Of a DNA stretch of 64,000 nucleotides, positions 45,943 through 54,076 are shown piece by piece. The notes below the pieces were generated by a model that searched no databases, was not told the origin of the DNA, and saw nothing but the letters and a program-made list of their open reading frames with translations. Position 1 is the stretch's first letter, and every line of letters begins with the position of its first letter. The position numbers were made by a program, and so were the translations under genes. The stretch covers positions 216,501 to 280,500 of the forward strand of contig NZ_CP016539.2 of NCBI RefSeq assembly GCF_001687605.2, given 5' to 3'. The stretch comes from Planococcus plakortidis (GTDB lineage: Bacteria; Bacillota; Bacilli; Bacillales_A; Planococcaceae).

Positions 45943-46602
45943 AATGCCTTTGGAAGCGGTCAGGTCTTCGATGGTGCGGACCCAGTTGGATTTCATCAGA
46001 TGTGAAATCTTCTCGCCGTCCCCAGCTTTCAATGTTTCGATGATTTCGATGTGCTCGTCATGGGAACGCATCGTCAATACGAGTGAATGGTGGAAAAATT
46101 GTCTGCGGACGTGTGATTGAAGCTGGCCGAGCATGGAATCTATATAGGGATTTCCGGCCGCGTCCACGATGATCTGATGGAATTCTTCATCGATCTTCAA
46201 AGCAGAGAAGGAATCGTTGTTGCGGATGGCACGCGCAAATTTCCGGTTGGTTTCTTCCAACAAGCCAAAAAGCTCAGGCGTCAAATTAGGGATGGCCAGT
46301 TCACCGGCAAGCGCTTGGAGCGCGGCAAGAGGGGGCAGGAGGTGTTTGATGTCTTCGATATGGATATCCGTCACGCGTGTCGCTTTGCCGGGAAACATTT
46401 CGATGAACCCTTGGACTTCAAGAAGTTGCAGGGCTTCACGAATCGGCGTCCGGCTTAAATTGAGCGCTTCAGCAAGTTCGGTGTCGACCAGTTTCTCGCC
46501 CGGCTGCAGGGTGCCATCGATAATCCATTGCTGCAATTGCAGATGGGCACTTTCTTTAGCAGAAACGCGTACCGGTTTTGCATGGTCTACAGGAATCGGC
46601 AT
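45940..46602 (-). CDS. GntR family regulator, FadR/FCD subgroup
   Basis: 220 aa from the ATG at 46602 (AAAGGAGA 7 bases upstream). The N-terminal winged helix reads LQPGEKLVDTELAEALNLSRTPIREALQLLEVQGFIE. The C-terminal helical FCD domain has metal-ligand-type residues (IDEEFHQIIVDAAGN, HHSL, DEHIEIIE). It converges on brnQ, and an 11-bp motif is shared between the two promoter regions. Confidence 0.92.
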   Translation of the reverse strand: MPIPVDHAKPVRVSAKESAHLQLQQWIIDGTLQPGEKLVDTELAEALNLSRTPIREALQLLEVQGFIEMFPGKATRVTDIHIEDIKHLLPPLAALQALAGELAIPNLTPELFGLLEETNRKFARAIRNNDSFSALKIDEEFHQIIVDAAGNPYIDSMLGQLQSHVRRQFFHHSLVLTMRSHDEHIEIIETLKAGDGEKISHLMKSNWVRTIEDLTASKGI

Positions 46603-46668
46603 AGTAAATCTCCTTTCGAAATTATCTGATTCCATTATACACTAATCTGCAGTCCATTAAAATGCAGA

Positions 46669-46679
46669 ATGCGATATAT
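46669..46679 (+). promoter_or_regulatory. Second copy of the GntR-type operator core
   Basis: ATGCGATATAT, identical to the minus-strand core of the brnQ palindrome, lies upstream of a leftward TATAAT (46639-46634) that fits the gntR promoter. Confidence 0.5.
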
Positions 46680-46704
46680 CCAAAACCGTGATTTGCGAAT
46701 GTCA

Positions 46705-46729
46705 GTTTGATGCGTGGTCTAAAGGGAAT
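46705..46729 (+). promoter_or_regulatory. Candidate SigB promoter before the STAS pair
   Basis: GTTTGA (46705-46710), 13-base spacer, GGGAAT (46724-46729); SigB consensus is GTTTAA, 12-15, GGGWAW. AAGGAGGAG for the first gene follows. Confidence 0.6.
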
Positions 46730-46765
46730 AACAGCATTATCAGGAAACTTTAAGGAGGAGCCGCC

Positions 46766-47125
46766 ATGTTATCATTCTTCACCAGCAAAGACGAACAAAC
46801 TTTGGCCATTGAAGTGGAAGGCAAAGTGACGAAAGGGGATTTGGAGAAATTCGACAATGTCGTGTTCGACAAATTCCGCAATGATGAGAAATTCAATGTC
46901 TATGCCGTGATCAACGAAATTGATGCCCCGACAGCAGGCGCCATGTTCGAAGAGTTGGCCGTCGATGCCAAGCGCTGGAGCCAGTACAATAAACTTGCGG
47001 TCGTCAGTGAAACAAACTGGATGGATAAGGCATCGGGCGTAATCGATAAACTCCCGGGCGTACAAGCTGAACATTTTCCGATGGACCAGATGGACCAGGC
47101 CTGGGATTGGATAAAGGAGAGGTGA
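46766..47125 (+). CDS. SpoIIAA-like STAS/SEC14 domain protein, copy 1
   Basis: 119 aa. The pattern LAIEVEGKVTKGDLEKFDNVV, a central strand FNVYAVINEID and a C-terminal MDQAWDWIKER fits the SpoIIAA-like (STAS) small proteins. It lacks a clear RsbV-type phosphoserine site that I can assign. The next gene, 6 bp on, is a diverged duplicate. Confidence 0.8.
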   Translation: MLSFFTSKDEQTLAIEVEGKVTKGDLEKFDNVVFDKFRNDEKFNVYAVINEIDAPTAGAMFEELAVDAKRWSQYNKLAVVSETNWMDKASGVIDKLPGVQAEHFPMDQMDQAWDWIKER

Positions 47126-47131
47126 ACAGAC

Positions 47132-47488
47132 ATGTTATCCATCGTACCGAGCAAAGACATCGAAACAATCGCGATTGAAGTGGAAGGGCGTGCGAGCAAA
47201 GCCGACGTCGAGAAACTGGATCACGTCATCCGCGAGAAAGTGGGCGAAAAAGGGCATTTCAACATGTACGCAATCATCTACAAAGTGGAAGATTCCACCT
47301 TATTCGATGCGGCAGACAGTGCGGACATCGACCGTGAAAGCTGGAGCCAGGCACGCAAGTTCGCGGTCATCAGCGAAAAGGACTGGACTTCGGCAGCGAA
47401 CGGCTGGCAAGGCTTTGCAGACGGCTTGGAAACGCGCCATTTCAAGCTCGACGAAATGAACGATGCCTGGGAATGGGTGCAAGAATAA
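47132..47488 (+). CDS. SpoIIAA-like STAS/SEC14 domain protein, copy 2
   Basis: 118 aa. Aligns end to end with the preceding protein: IAIEVEGRASKADVEKLDHVI, FNMYAIIYKVE, WSQARKFAVISEKDW and MNDAWEWVQE. The two differ at more than half of positions, so the duplication is old. Probably one transcript from the SigB-like promoter. Confidence 0.8.
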   Translation: MLSIVPSKDIETIAIEVEGRASKADVEKLDHVIREKVGEKGHFNMYAIIYKVEDSTLFDAADSADIDRESWSQARKFAVISEKDWTSAANGWQGFADGLETRHFKLDEMNDAWEWVQE

Positions 47489-47499
47489 CCAATGGCTAC

Positions 47500-47531
47500 A
47501 AAGCGTTCCGCATTGCGCGGAGCGCTTTTTT
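47500..47531 (+). terminator. Terminator of the STAS pair
   Basis: AAGCGTTCCGC pairs with GCGGAGCGCTT (one T-G wobble), followed by T6. Confidence 0.9.
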
Positions 47532-47569
47532 CTGTCGAGAGAGCTATTGAAGCCAGAAATTAGAATACT

Positions 47570-47932
47570 TGGAATGGAAAGGAGTGATTGGAGAAGTTTG
47601 CGCTTTTCGACTGCGTTGCAGGGGGCTGCTTGGGGCTCGCAGGATGCGAGTCATGCAGCTGATGCGACAGGACGTCGCGCTTTCAGCTGCCCGGAGATGG
47701 GGCGGGTGCCCGGCCAATGTGCCGAATTTCTCTGTGTTTGAGCATCGCTTGATACGCGTTGCTCAATTCTCACTGCGTTCGAACATCGCAGTAGAACCGT
47801 TGCTCCCACATCTGCTCAACCCTCACTATGTTCGGGCATCGCAAAAAAATATTTGCTACGCAGATGCGTCGCAAATGAATGGACTCGCCATCCATTCACC
47901 CCTTCCACTCCGTCTCTAGTTTTAGAGTGAGC
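47570..47932. repeat. Dispersed intergenic repeat, copy R4 (long form)
   Basis: The ends match copy R3: GCTTTTCGACTGCGTT near 47603 and CCTTCCACTCCGTCTCT near 47909, with GGGGGCTGCTTGGGG in between. The central part differs from R3 and has several GCATCGC/GTTCGGGCATCG-type pieces. The short reading frames in it look non-coding. Confidence 0.75.
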
Positions 47933-48051
47933 GATCGTTTCTTCAGTTCATTTAAAGAGAAGCGTGGAAATGCATCATGTTTTGTAGCTCATATCGTTTG
48001 GATCAAAGAGAGTATGATTTTCAATTCAAGCACCTATTTGTCAGATGGCGC

Positions 48052-48241
48052 ATCTCAAGAAGCGATTTCCACACTAGCCGGCAACTGGGTATAGAAGCAG
48101 ATCTACCTAAACACACTCTACTTAATGAGATCACCAAGCCGCCGAGCGTAAAAGGATGAGCCGACGCCGTAAGACAGGTGCTCTTCCTGGCTTATGGCAG
48201 GAGGCCAACCCAAAGCATGGCGGCAGATAACAAGATGAAGC
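48052..48241. repeat. Structured tandem repeat, unit 1
   Basis: Unit of about 190 bp. The core 48138-48224 is closed by GCCGCC with GGCGGC, then GAGC (48158) with GCTC (48180), and a hairpin CTTCCTG (48183) with CAGGAGG (48198). Not a class I recognise. Confidence 0.7.
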
Positions 48242-48298
48242 ACAAATAGAATGCTGAGACACTTCAACACGTAAACTCTCACTAGCTGCTTCAAACAT

Positions 48299-48487
48299 AT
48301 CTCGGGAAGCGATTCCCCCGCTAGCCGGTAACTGACTAAAGAAGTCGATCTAAATAAACGTATGGAGATAAATGGAATATTTTAGCCGCCGAGCGCCGAG
48401 GGTGAGCCAACGCCGTAAGACAAGTGTTCTTCCTGGCTTATGGCAAGAGGCCAACCCAAAGCCCGGTGGCGACTACTAACCTGAAGC
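48299..48487. repeat. Structured tandem repeat, unit 2
   Basis: Second unit, offset about 248 bp. The same three pairings persist: GCCGCC with GGTGGC (48467) and GAGC with GTTC (48428) change only to wobble pairs; the third hairpin has one mismatch. The loop GGCTTATGGCA is identical. Confidence 0.7.
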
Positions 48488-48535
48488 TCCTATAACAGCA
48501 AACACATTTCCGCAATCACACTCCAAATATCTTCA

Positions 48536-48739
48536 TTAAGCTTCCTCAATACGCACAAGCTCCGCCCGCACGATGTGGAACAGATTCAAGACAAGCGTCT
48601 TGCCCGCTGCATCTTCGACCGGAAGCAGGCTGACGGCGATGCCGATGAAATGGTCTTCAAGCGCACCTTCAATGCGGATGCCTTCTAGCATGTCCCCGTT
48701 TGTCAGCAGGATGTTGTAGACGTAGAACTTCTTTTTCAC
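48536..48739 (-). CDS. Small hypothetical protein
   Basis: 67 aa from a GTG at 48739 with AAAGGAGGAG 6 bases upstream; longer readings lack a site. VKKKFYVYNILLTNGDMLEG opens an apparently beta-rich, Sm-like or DUF-type small protein with a C-terminal VLNLFHIVRAELVRIEEA. Family not recognised. It diverges from the methyltransferase gene. Confidence 0.65.
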   Translation of the reverse strand: MKKKFYVYNILLTNGDMLEGIRIEGALEDHFIGIAVSLLPVEDAAGKTLVLNLFHIVRAELVRIEEA

Positions 48740-48860
48740 GACGGCTCCTCCTTTCCGTATCCAATTCATTGAAAAAGGCGTTTGAAAGTGGGCAGGGCGA
48801 TAGATTTCCTTTACACTGATTATAATGCAAAATGCAACGGCATAGATAGGATGAGGAATT

Positions 48861-50051
48861 GTGAGAAACGAATTGACGGCAACAGTGAAGGACAGTTTGA
48901 GAAATGAATTGGCGAAAGGCTCTCCGCTCATCACGAAAGATGGATTGATGAGCGAAATCGATGCACCGGAAGGCACTTTGCTGCGACTGGTCGATAAAGA
49001 CGGGGAATATCTCGGGACGGGCTATTACGGCGAGCAGAACAAAGGCGCCGGCTGGGTCTTGACGAGAAATCAGGACGAAGCGGTCGGCCAGGCCTTTATC
49101 GAGCGCAAGCTGGAATTGGCATTCAGCCGCCGCGAGAAATTCTTCCACAATCCGGAGACGACCGCGTTCCGCGTCTTTAACGGCGAAGGGGACGGGTTCG
49201 GCGGATTGACGATCGATTATTACGCAGGATTCTATTTGCTGTCCTGGTATAGTGAAGGCGTCTATTCATTCCGTGAAGACCTCGTGGCCGCTTTGGAGAA
49301 TGTAGCGGACTGCACCGGAATCTACGAGAAGAAACGTTTCGATACGAAAGGCCAATACATCGAAGACGATGATTTCGTATCCGGAGAGCGCGGCGAATTC
49401 CCATTGATAGTCCAAGAGAACAGCATGAACTTCGCGGTGTACTTGAACGACGGGGCGATGACCGGCATCTTCCTAGACCAGCGCGATGTGCGACAGGCGA
49501 TCCGGACGAAATATGCGGAAGGCAAGACCGTGCTGAATACCTTCTCCTATACCGGAGCCTTTTCTGTAGCAGCGGCGCTCGGCGGGGCGGACAAGACGAC
49601 GAGCGTGGATCTCGCGAAGCGCAGCTCGGCGAAAACGATCGAGCAGTTCAGCATCAACGGCATCGATTTTGACGAGCAGGACATTCTGGTCATGGACGTC
49701 TTCAATTATTTCAAATACGCGAAGCGCAAGAACTTGAGCTTTGATGTAGTGGTCCTCGATCCGCCAAGCTTTGCGCGCTCAAAAAAGCATGTCTTCAGCG
49801 CAGCGAAAGACTACACCAATTTGATGAAAGAAACGATCGATATCACGGCAGCGGGCGGCTTGATTGTCGCTTCGACCAACAGCGCTTCATTCAATATGAA
49901 GAAGTTCACCCAAATGATCGATAAAGCATTCAAGGATCGAAACCAAAAATACAAAGTGGTGGAGACGTATAGCCTGCCGGCGGATTTCCACGTCGACAGA
50001 AGATTCCCGGAAGGCGATTACCTGAAAGTATTGTTCCTGCGTTTACTGTAA
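48861..50051 (+). CDS. Class I SAM-dependent rRNA methyltransferase, RlmI/RlmK-like
   Basis: 396 aa, GTG start after AGGATGAGG. An N-terminal PUA-like part (GTLLRLVDKDGEYLGTGYY) and an RlmI middle domain (VFNGEGDGFGGLTIDYY) precede the Rossmann domain with VLNTFSYTGAFSVAAALGGA and catalytic VVVLDPPSFARS. The family modifies cytosine C5 of 23S rRNA; the exact target here is not known. Confidence 0.9.
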   Translation: MRNELTATVKDSLRNELAKGSPLITKDGLMSEIDAPEGTLLRLVDKDGEYLGTGYYGEQNKGAGWVLTRNQDEAVGQAFIERKLELAFSRREKFFHNPETTAFRVFNGEGDGFGGLTIDYYAGFYLLSWYSEGVYSFREDLVAALENVADCTGIYEKKRFDTKGQYIEDDDFVSGERGEFPLIVQENSMNFAVYLNDGAMTGIFLDQRDVRQAIRTKYAEGKTVLNTFSYTGAFSVAAALGGADKTTSVDLAKRSSAKTIEQFSINGIDFDEQDILVMDVFNYFKYAKRKNLSFDVVVLDPPSFARSKKHVFSAAKDYTNLMKETIDITAAGGLIVASTNSASFNMKKFTQMIDKAFKDRNQKYKVVETYSLPADFHVDRRFPEGDYLKVLFLRLL

Positions 50052-50072
50052 GGCGGGCTCATAGGCAGAAAC

Positions 50073-50122
50073 AAAGAGCGCAGATGGGCATTCCAAGTTG
50101 AATGTGCATCTGCGCTTTTTAT
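50073..50122 (+). terminator. Terminator after the methyltransferase gene
   Basis: AGCGCAGATGGGCATTC pairs with GAATGTGCATCTGCGCT (one G-T wobble), followed by T5. Confidence 0.92.
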
Positions 50123-50170
50123 TGGTTTATAATGGAAAATAATATGGTTAGCAAATTTGGAGGGAGCATT

Positions 50171-51385
50171 ATGGCAAAAGCAATTTCCTCATCTTCGCTC
50201 GCGGGCAATCCGGTGTATCCGGTGATGTTCGCGATTGGCGGTGTGCATTTACTGAACGATTCCTTGCAGGCAGTGATTCCGGCAATGTTCCCGATTTTGG
50301 AGAAGGATTTGGGCCTGACTTTCACCCAGCTCGGGCTAATCGCGTTTGCGCTCAATATGGTGGCGTCTGTCCTGCAGCCGGTGATTGGGTTTGCGAGCGA
50401 TAAAAAGCCGATGCCTTACGCGTTGCCGCTCGGCATGGTGTTCTCGTTTATCGGGATCGCAGGCCTGGCCTTTGCGCCGGAGTATTGGCTCATCCTGTTA
50501 TCGGTCATTTTCCTTGGTTTCGGTTCTGCGGTGTTCCATCCGGAAGGCTCGCGCGTGTCGTATATGGCAGCGGGTTCGAGACGCGGCTTGTCGCAATCGA
50601 TTTACCAAGTCGGCGGCAACTCCGGGCAAGCATTGGCGCCTTTGATCAGTGCCTTTATCCTTGTGCCGCTCGGGCAGCGGGGCGCGGCGCTGTTTCTCTT
50701 CGTTGCGGCAATCGGCATTTTCGTGCTATCCAAAATTTCCGCCTGGTACAAGGCGCAATTGGAACGCGATAAATTGGAGAAAGTGACAAAAGCGGTGCTG
50801 TCTTCCTTGCCGCCTTTGACCAAAAAGCAAGTGGGCACCGCCTTGACCTTGCTGTTGTTGATCATTTTCGCGCGCACGTTTTACATAACGACGATCACGA
50901 GTTTTTATATATTCCATTTAATGGATAATTATGGCGTGACAATCCAACAAGGTCAAATGTTCATTTTCCTATTTCTCGGAATCGGGGCATTCGGGACCTT
51001 TTTCGGCGGCCCGCTCGCCGACCGCATCGGCCGCAAGCGTGTAATCGTGCTGTCATTGCTTGTGCCGATCCCGCTGGCGCTTGTGCTGCCATATGTCGCC
51101 TTGCCGATCGTCGCTCTCATTCTTGCCGTATTGGGCTTTTTCCTCATGTTGAGCTTTTCCGTCATGGTCGTCTACGCCCAGGAACTCGTCCCGAGCAGGA
51201 TCGGCACGATGTCCGGGCTGACGGTCGGTTTGGCATTCGGCATGGGCGCCATCGGATCTGTCGCGATCGGGGTGTTGATGGATTCGATTGGCGTCTACGA
51301 AACGATGATCATCATTTCCTTATTGCCGATTCTCGGGCTGGTCGGCCTCGCTTTGCCGAAAGACCGGAAAATTGCCGCTTCGTAA
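50171..51385 (+). CDS. MFS transporter, fosmidomycin-resistance (Fsr)-like
   Basis: 404 aa from the ATG at 50171 (GGAGGGAG upstream), 12 membrane helices. GGVHLLNDSLQAVIPAMFPILEKDLGLTFTQLGLI and FGSAVFHPEGSRVSYMAAGSRRGLSQSIYQVGGNSGQALAP are characteristic of the Fsr subgroup. Motif A in the second half reads GGPLADRIGRKR. 32 bp before the next ABC exporter gene. Confidence 0.9.
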   Translation: MAKAISSSSLAGNPVYPVMFAIGGVHLLNDSLQAVIPAMFPILEKDLGLTFTQLGLIAFALNMVASVLQPVIGFASDKKPMPYALPLGMVFSFIGIAGLAFAPEYWLILLSVIFLGFGSAVFHPEGSRVSYMAAGSRRGLSQSIYQVGGNSGQALAPLISAFILVPLGQRGAALFLFVAAIGIFVLSKISAWYKAQLERDKLEKVTKAVLSSLPPLTKKQVGTALTLLLLIIFARTFYITTITSFYIFHLMDNYGVTIQQGQMFIFLFLGIGAFGTFFGGPLADRIGRKRVIVLSLLVPIPLALVLPYVALPIVALILAVLGFFLMLSFSVMVVYAQELVPSRIGTMSGLTVGLAFGMGAIGSVAIGVLMDSIGVYETMIIISLLPILGLVGLALPKDRKIAAS

Positions 51386-51417
51386 ATCGTCCGACTGGAT
51401 AGATAGGAGATGGAGTT

Positions 51418-53157
51418 ATGGAACCAAGTCAGAAAAAACAAGGCATCAAGCCGTTTTTCACGCTTCTCACGTCGATTAAGATCCCGAAATGGGCGCTCGT
51501 TTTCGGATTGGCGACCAGTTTAATCACAACCATCGTCGGCTTGTTGGTCCCGTTGTTGACAAGGGAATTGGTGGACGGCTTTTCAGTGGAAACGTTAAGC
51601 GCAGGTTTGATTGCGGCACTTGCCGCTGCCTTCATCGTGCAGGCAGTCATCAACTGCGTATCGATTTATTTATTGAGCATGGTCGGGCAGCGCATCGTGG
51701 CCGGGTTGCGCGAGCGCATGTGGCTTCATTTACTGCGGTTGCGTGTCGGCTATTTCGACCAGCACGCAAGCGGCCAGACGGTGAGCCGCGTCGTCAACGA
51801 TACCGGCATCGTCCGGAATCTCATCACTGACCATTTCCCGAATTTTGTCACCGGCATCATTACGATCATCGGGGCTGTGGTGATTCTCCTGGTGCTCGAT
51901 TGGAAAATGACCTTGATCATGATGCTCGCCGTACCGCTGACAATCGCCATCATGATTCCGCTAGGCCGCAAGATGGCGAAGATTTCCCGCAGCTTGCAGG
52001 ACGAGACGGCCGTGTTCACGGGCGACGTCCAGCAGACGCTTGGGGAAATCCGCCTGATGAAATCGTCGACTGCGGAACCGGTGGAAGAACAGCGCGGGTT
52101 GTCGGGCATCCAGAAATTATACGGGCTTGGCATGAGGGAAGCGAAAGTCTATGCCTTGATCGGCCCGCTCATGTATTTGGTTGTCATGGTCGTCATCGTG
52201 ATGATCATCGGCTACGGCGGCATCCGTGTATCGCAAGGGTCGATGTCGACCGGATCCTTGGTCGCTTTTCTTCTCTATCTATTCCAGATTATCGTGCCAC
52301 TCGCGACATTTGCGCGTTTCTTTACGGAATTGCAGAAAGCAAAAGGGGCGACGGAACGCATCATCGATATTTTGGAGTTGCCGCGAGAAGAACAAGAACA
52401 GGGCATGGAGATGGACATCAGCGGCAAAACGCTGCGACTAGAAAACGTCAGCTTTGCCTATGAAAACGGCGAGCCGGTGCTGCAGGATGTTTCGTTTGAA
52501 GCGCATCCGGGCCAAAAGATTGCGTTTGCGGGGCCAAGCGGCGGGGGCAAGACGACCATTTTCGGCTTGATCGAGCGCTTTTATGAACCGACTGCAGGCG
52601 TGATTACCATCGGCGAGGTACCGATCAGCGACGTGGCCATCGCTTCCTGGCGCGACCAGATCGGCTATGTATCCCAGGAAAGCGCCATGATGGGCGGGAC
52701 GATCCGTGCGAACCTGACTTACGGCCTGCCGGATGCCGGCCGCTATAAGGATGAAGAATTGTGGCGGGTGTCCCGCATGGCCTATGCTGAGGAGTTCATC
52801 GCTTCGTTCCCCGACGGATTGGACACACAAGTCGGGGAGCGCGGCGTGAAATTGTCCGGCGGTCAACGGCAGCGCATTGCCATCGCCCGCGCATTTTTGC
52901 GCGACCCCAAATTATTGATGATGGACGAGGCGACCGCAAGCCTCGACAGCCAGTCCGAAGGCATCGTCGGGCAGGCGCTTGGCCGCTTGATGGAAGGGCG
53001 GACGACTTTGGTCATTGCGCACCGCCTGTCGACGATCGTCGATGCCGATCAAATCATCTTCATTGAAAAGGGCCGGGTCACGGGCATCGGCAACCACCGG
53101 GAGTTAACCGGGAAGCATGCGCTGTATCGCGAATTCGCCGAGCAGCAATTGACCTAA
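51418..53157 (+). CDS. ABC multidrug exporter, half-transporter with fused membrane and ATPase domains
   Basis: 579 aa. Six membrane helices in residues about 20-320, then the nucleotide-binding domain: Walker A GPSGGGKTT, signature LSGGQRQR, Walker B KLLMMDEATASLDS and IAHRLSTIVDAD. BmrA/LmrA-like homodimer exporter. The MerR-TipAS regulator directly downstream probably relates to drug sensing. Confidence 0.93.
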   Translation: MEPSQKKQGIKPFFTLLTSIKIPKWALVFGLATSLITTIVGLLVPLLTRELVDGFSVETLSAGLIAALAAAFIVQAVINCVSIYLLSMVGQRIVAGLRERMWLHLLRLRVGYFDQHASGQTVSRVVNDTGIVRNLITDHFPNFVTGIITIIGAVVILLVLDWKMTLIMMLAVPLTIAIMIPLGRKMAKISRSLQDETAVFTGDVQQTLGEIRLMKSSTAEPVEEQRGLSGIQKLYGLGMREAKVYALIGPLMYLVVMVVIVMIIGYGGIRVSQGSMSTGSLVAFLLYLFQIIVPLATFARFFTELQKAKGATERIIDILELPREEQEQGMEMDISGKTLRLENVSFAYENGEPVLQDVSFEAHPGQKIAFAGPSGGGKTTIFGLIERFYEPTAGVITIGEVPISDVAIASWRDQIGYVSQESAMMGGTIRANLTYGLPDAGRYKDEELWRVSRMAYAEEFIASFPDGLDTQVGERGVKLSGGQRQRIAIARAFLRDPKLLMMDEATASLDSQSEGIVGQALGRLMEGRTTLVIAHRLSTIVDADQIIFIEKGRVTGIGNHRELTGKHALYREFAEQQLT

Positions 53158-53165
53158 TGTTTTTC

Positions 53166-53196
53166 TTGACCTTGACGCTGCGTCAAGGTTTAAGAT
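53166..53196 (+). promoter_or_regulatory. MerR-type promoter with 19-bp spacer and dyad operator
   Basis: TTGACC (53166-53171) and TAAGAT (53191-53196) are 19 bp apart. The spacer holds the dyad CCTTGACG (53170-53177), CTG, CGTCAAGG (53181-53188). This is the overlong-spacer geometry that MerR proteins correct by twisting DNA. Confidence 0.88.
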
Positions 53197-53218
53197 GAAG
53201 TCATCAGGAGGTGGCGGC

Positions 53219-53980
53219 ATGTACACAGTGCAGAAATTGGCTTCGCTTGCCGGCGTGAGCGCGCGGACCTTGCGCTATTACGATTCGATCGGTTTATTGA
53301 CGCCGCAAAAAAATGAGTCCGGTTACCGGATGTACGGGCGTCCGGAAATCGACCGGCTCCAGCTCATCTTGTTCTACCGCGAACTCGGATTCGGGCTTCA
53401 CGACATCGCGAAGCTATTGGATGATCCGGATTTTGATGAAATCGGGGCATTGCTCGGGCAGCGGGAACAATTGCTTGAACAACGCAGCCGCCTGGACCTT
53501 TTGATTAGCAATGTGGAGAAAACCATTTCCGCAAAAAAAGGGGAGAGCCAAATGGCAGACCATGAAAAGTTCGAAGGATTCAAGAAGCAGCTGGTTGAGG
53601 ACAATGAAGCGGCTTACGGAAAAGAGATCCGCGAGAAATATGGCGATGCGGAAGTCGACCGGTCAAACGCCAAAATGCTCGGCATGAACCAAGAGCAATA
53701 CGAAGCGTTCAAGCGTCTCGAGCAGGAGGTCCTGGAGAAGCTGGGGGAAGCGCTGAAAGGCGGCGAACCGGAAGGGAATGCTGGGCAGGAAGTGGCCGAT
53801 TTGCACCGGCAGTGGCTCGGGTATACCTGGGGCAGCTACAATCCGAAAGCGCACGCAGGACTCGCGGAAATGTATGTCGCGGATGAACGCTTCGCGGCCT
53901 ATTATGAAAAAGCAGGCGAAGGGGCAGCGCAATATTTGCGGGATGCGATCATTGCCTATACGGATAAATTGAATGGATGA
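53219..53980 (+). CDS. MerR family regulator with TipAS ligand-binding domain
   Basis: 253 aa, CAGGAGGTGG before the ATG. MerR helix-turn-helix: YTVQKLASLAGVSARTLRYYDSIGLLTP and ELGFGLHDIAKLLDDPDF, a linking coiled coil to residue 105, then a TipAS domain (LGMNQEQYEAFKRLEQEVLEKLGEAL ... LHRQWLGYTWGSYNPKAHAGLAEMYVADERFAAYY). TipAL/Mta-type proteins sense thiopeptides or other drugs and activate exporters. Its own promoter carries the operator. Confidence 0.93.
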   Translation: MYTVQKLASLAGVSARTLRYYDSIGLLTPQKNESGYRMYGRPEIDRLQLILFYRELGFGLHDIAKLLDDPDFDEIGALLGQREQLLEQRSRLDLLISNVEKTISAKKGESQMADHEKFEGFKKQLVEDNEAAYGKEIREKYGDAEVDRSNAKMLGMNQEQYEAFKRLEQEVLEKLGEALKGGEPEGNAGQEVADLHRQWLGYTWGSYNPKAHAGLAEMYVADERFAAYYEKAGEGAAQYLRDAIIAYTDKLNG

Positions 53981-53984
53981 ACAG

Positions 53985-54012
53985 GGGCCCGCTTGCTTGC
54001 GGGCTTTTTTTG
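53985..54012 (+). terminator. Terminator of the merR gene
   Basis: GCCCGC pairs with GCGGGC around TTGCTT, followed by T7. Confidence 0.9.
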
Positions 54013-54076
54013 GTTTTATCCAGCTGGGCTGGGGAATGGAAGTAAACGGGAACAAGCGAACGAGGAGGTGGGGAAG

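Larger units (their letters stand above)
47933..48535. other. Gene-free region with a tandem structured repeat
   Basis: About 600 bp without a credible gene. The first 120 bp match the sequence after copy R3 (TTTCTTCA, TTTGTAGCTCA), and 48235-48255 (AAGATGAAGCAC, ATAGAAT) also recurs there. The rest is two copies of a structured unit listed separately. Confidence 0.7.

Noticed and set aside
47463..47919. Reading frames of 92 and 116 codons after the STAS pair
   Set aside because: They run through a terminator and repeat R4 and share no recognisable protein features.
47980..48020. tRNA-like piece TTTGTAGCTCA (also near 57428)
   Set aside because: It resembles a D-arm only; no acceptor stem, anticodon arm or T-arm (GGTTCGA) can be placed. 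It is part of the repeat flanks.
48299..48487. Structured repeat as a c-di-AMP (ydaO) riboswitch on the minus strand
   Set aside because: GTCAGTTACCGGCTAGCG recalls one ydaO segment, but the other conserved blocks and a downstream leader position are missing.
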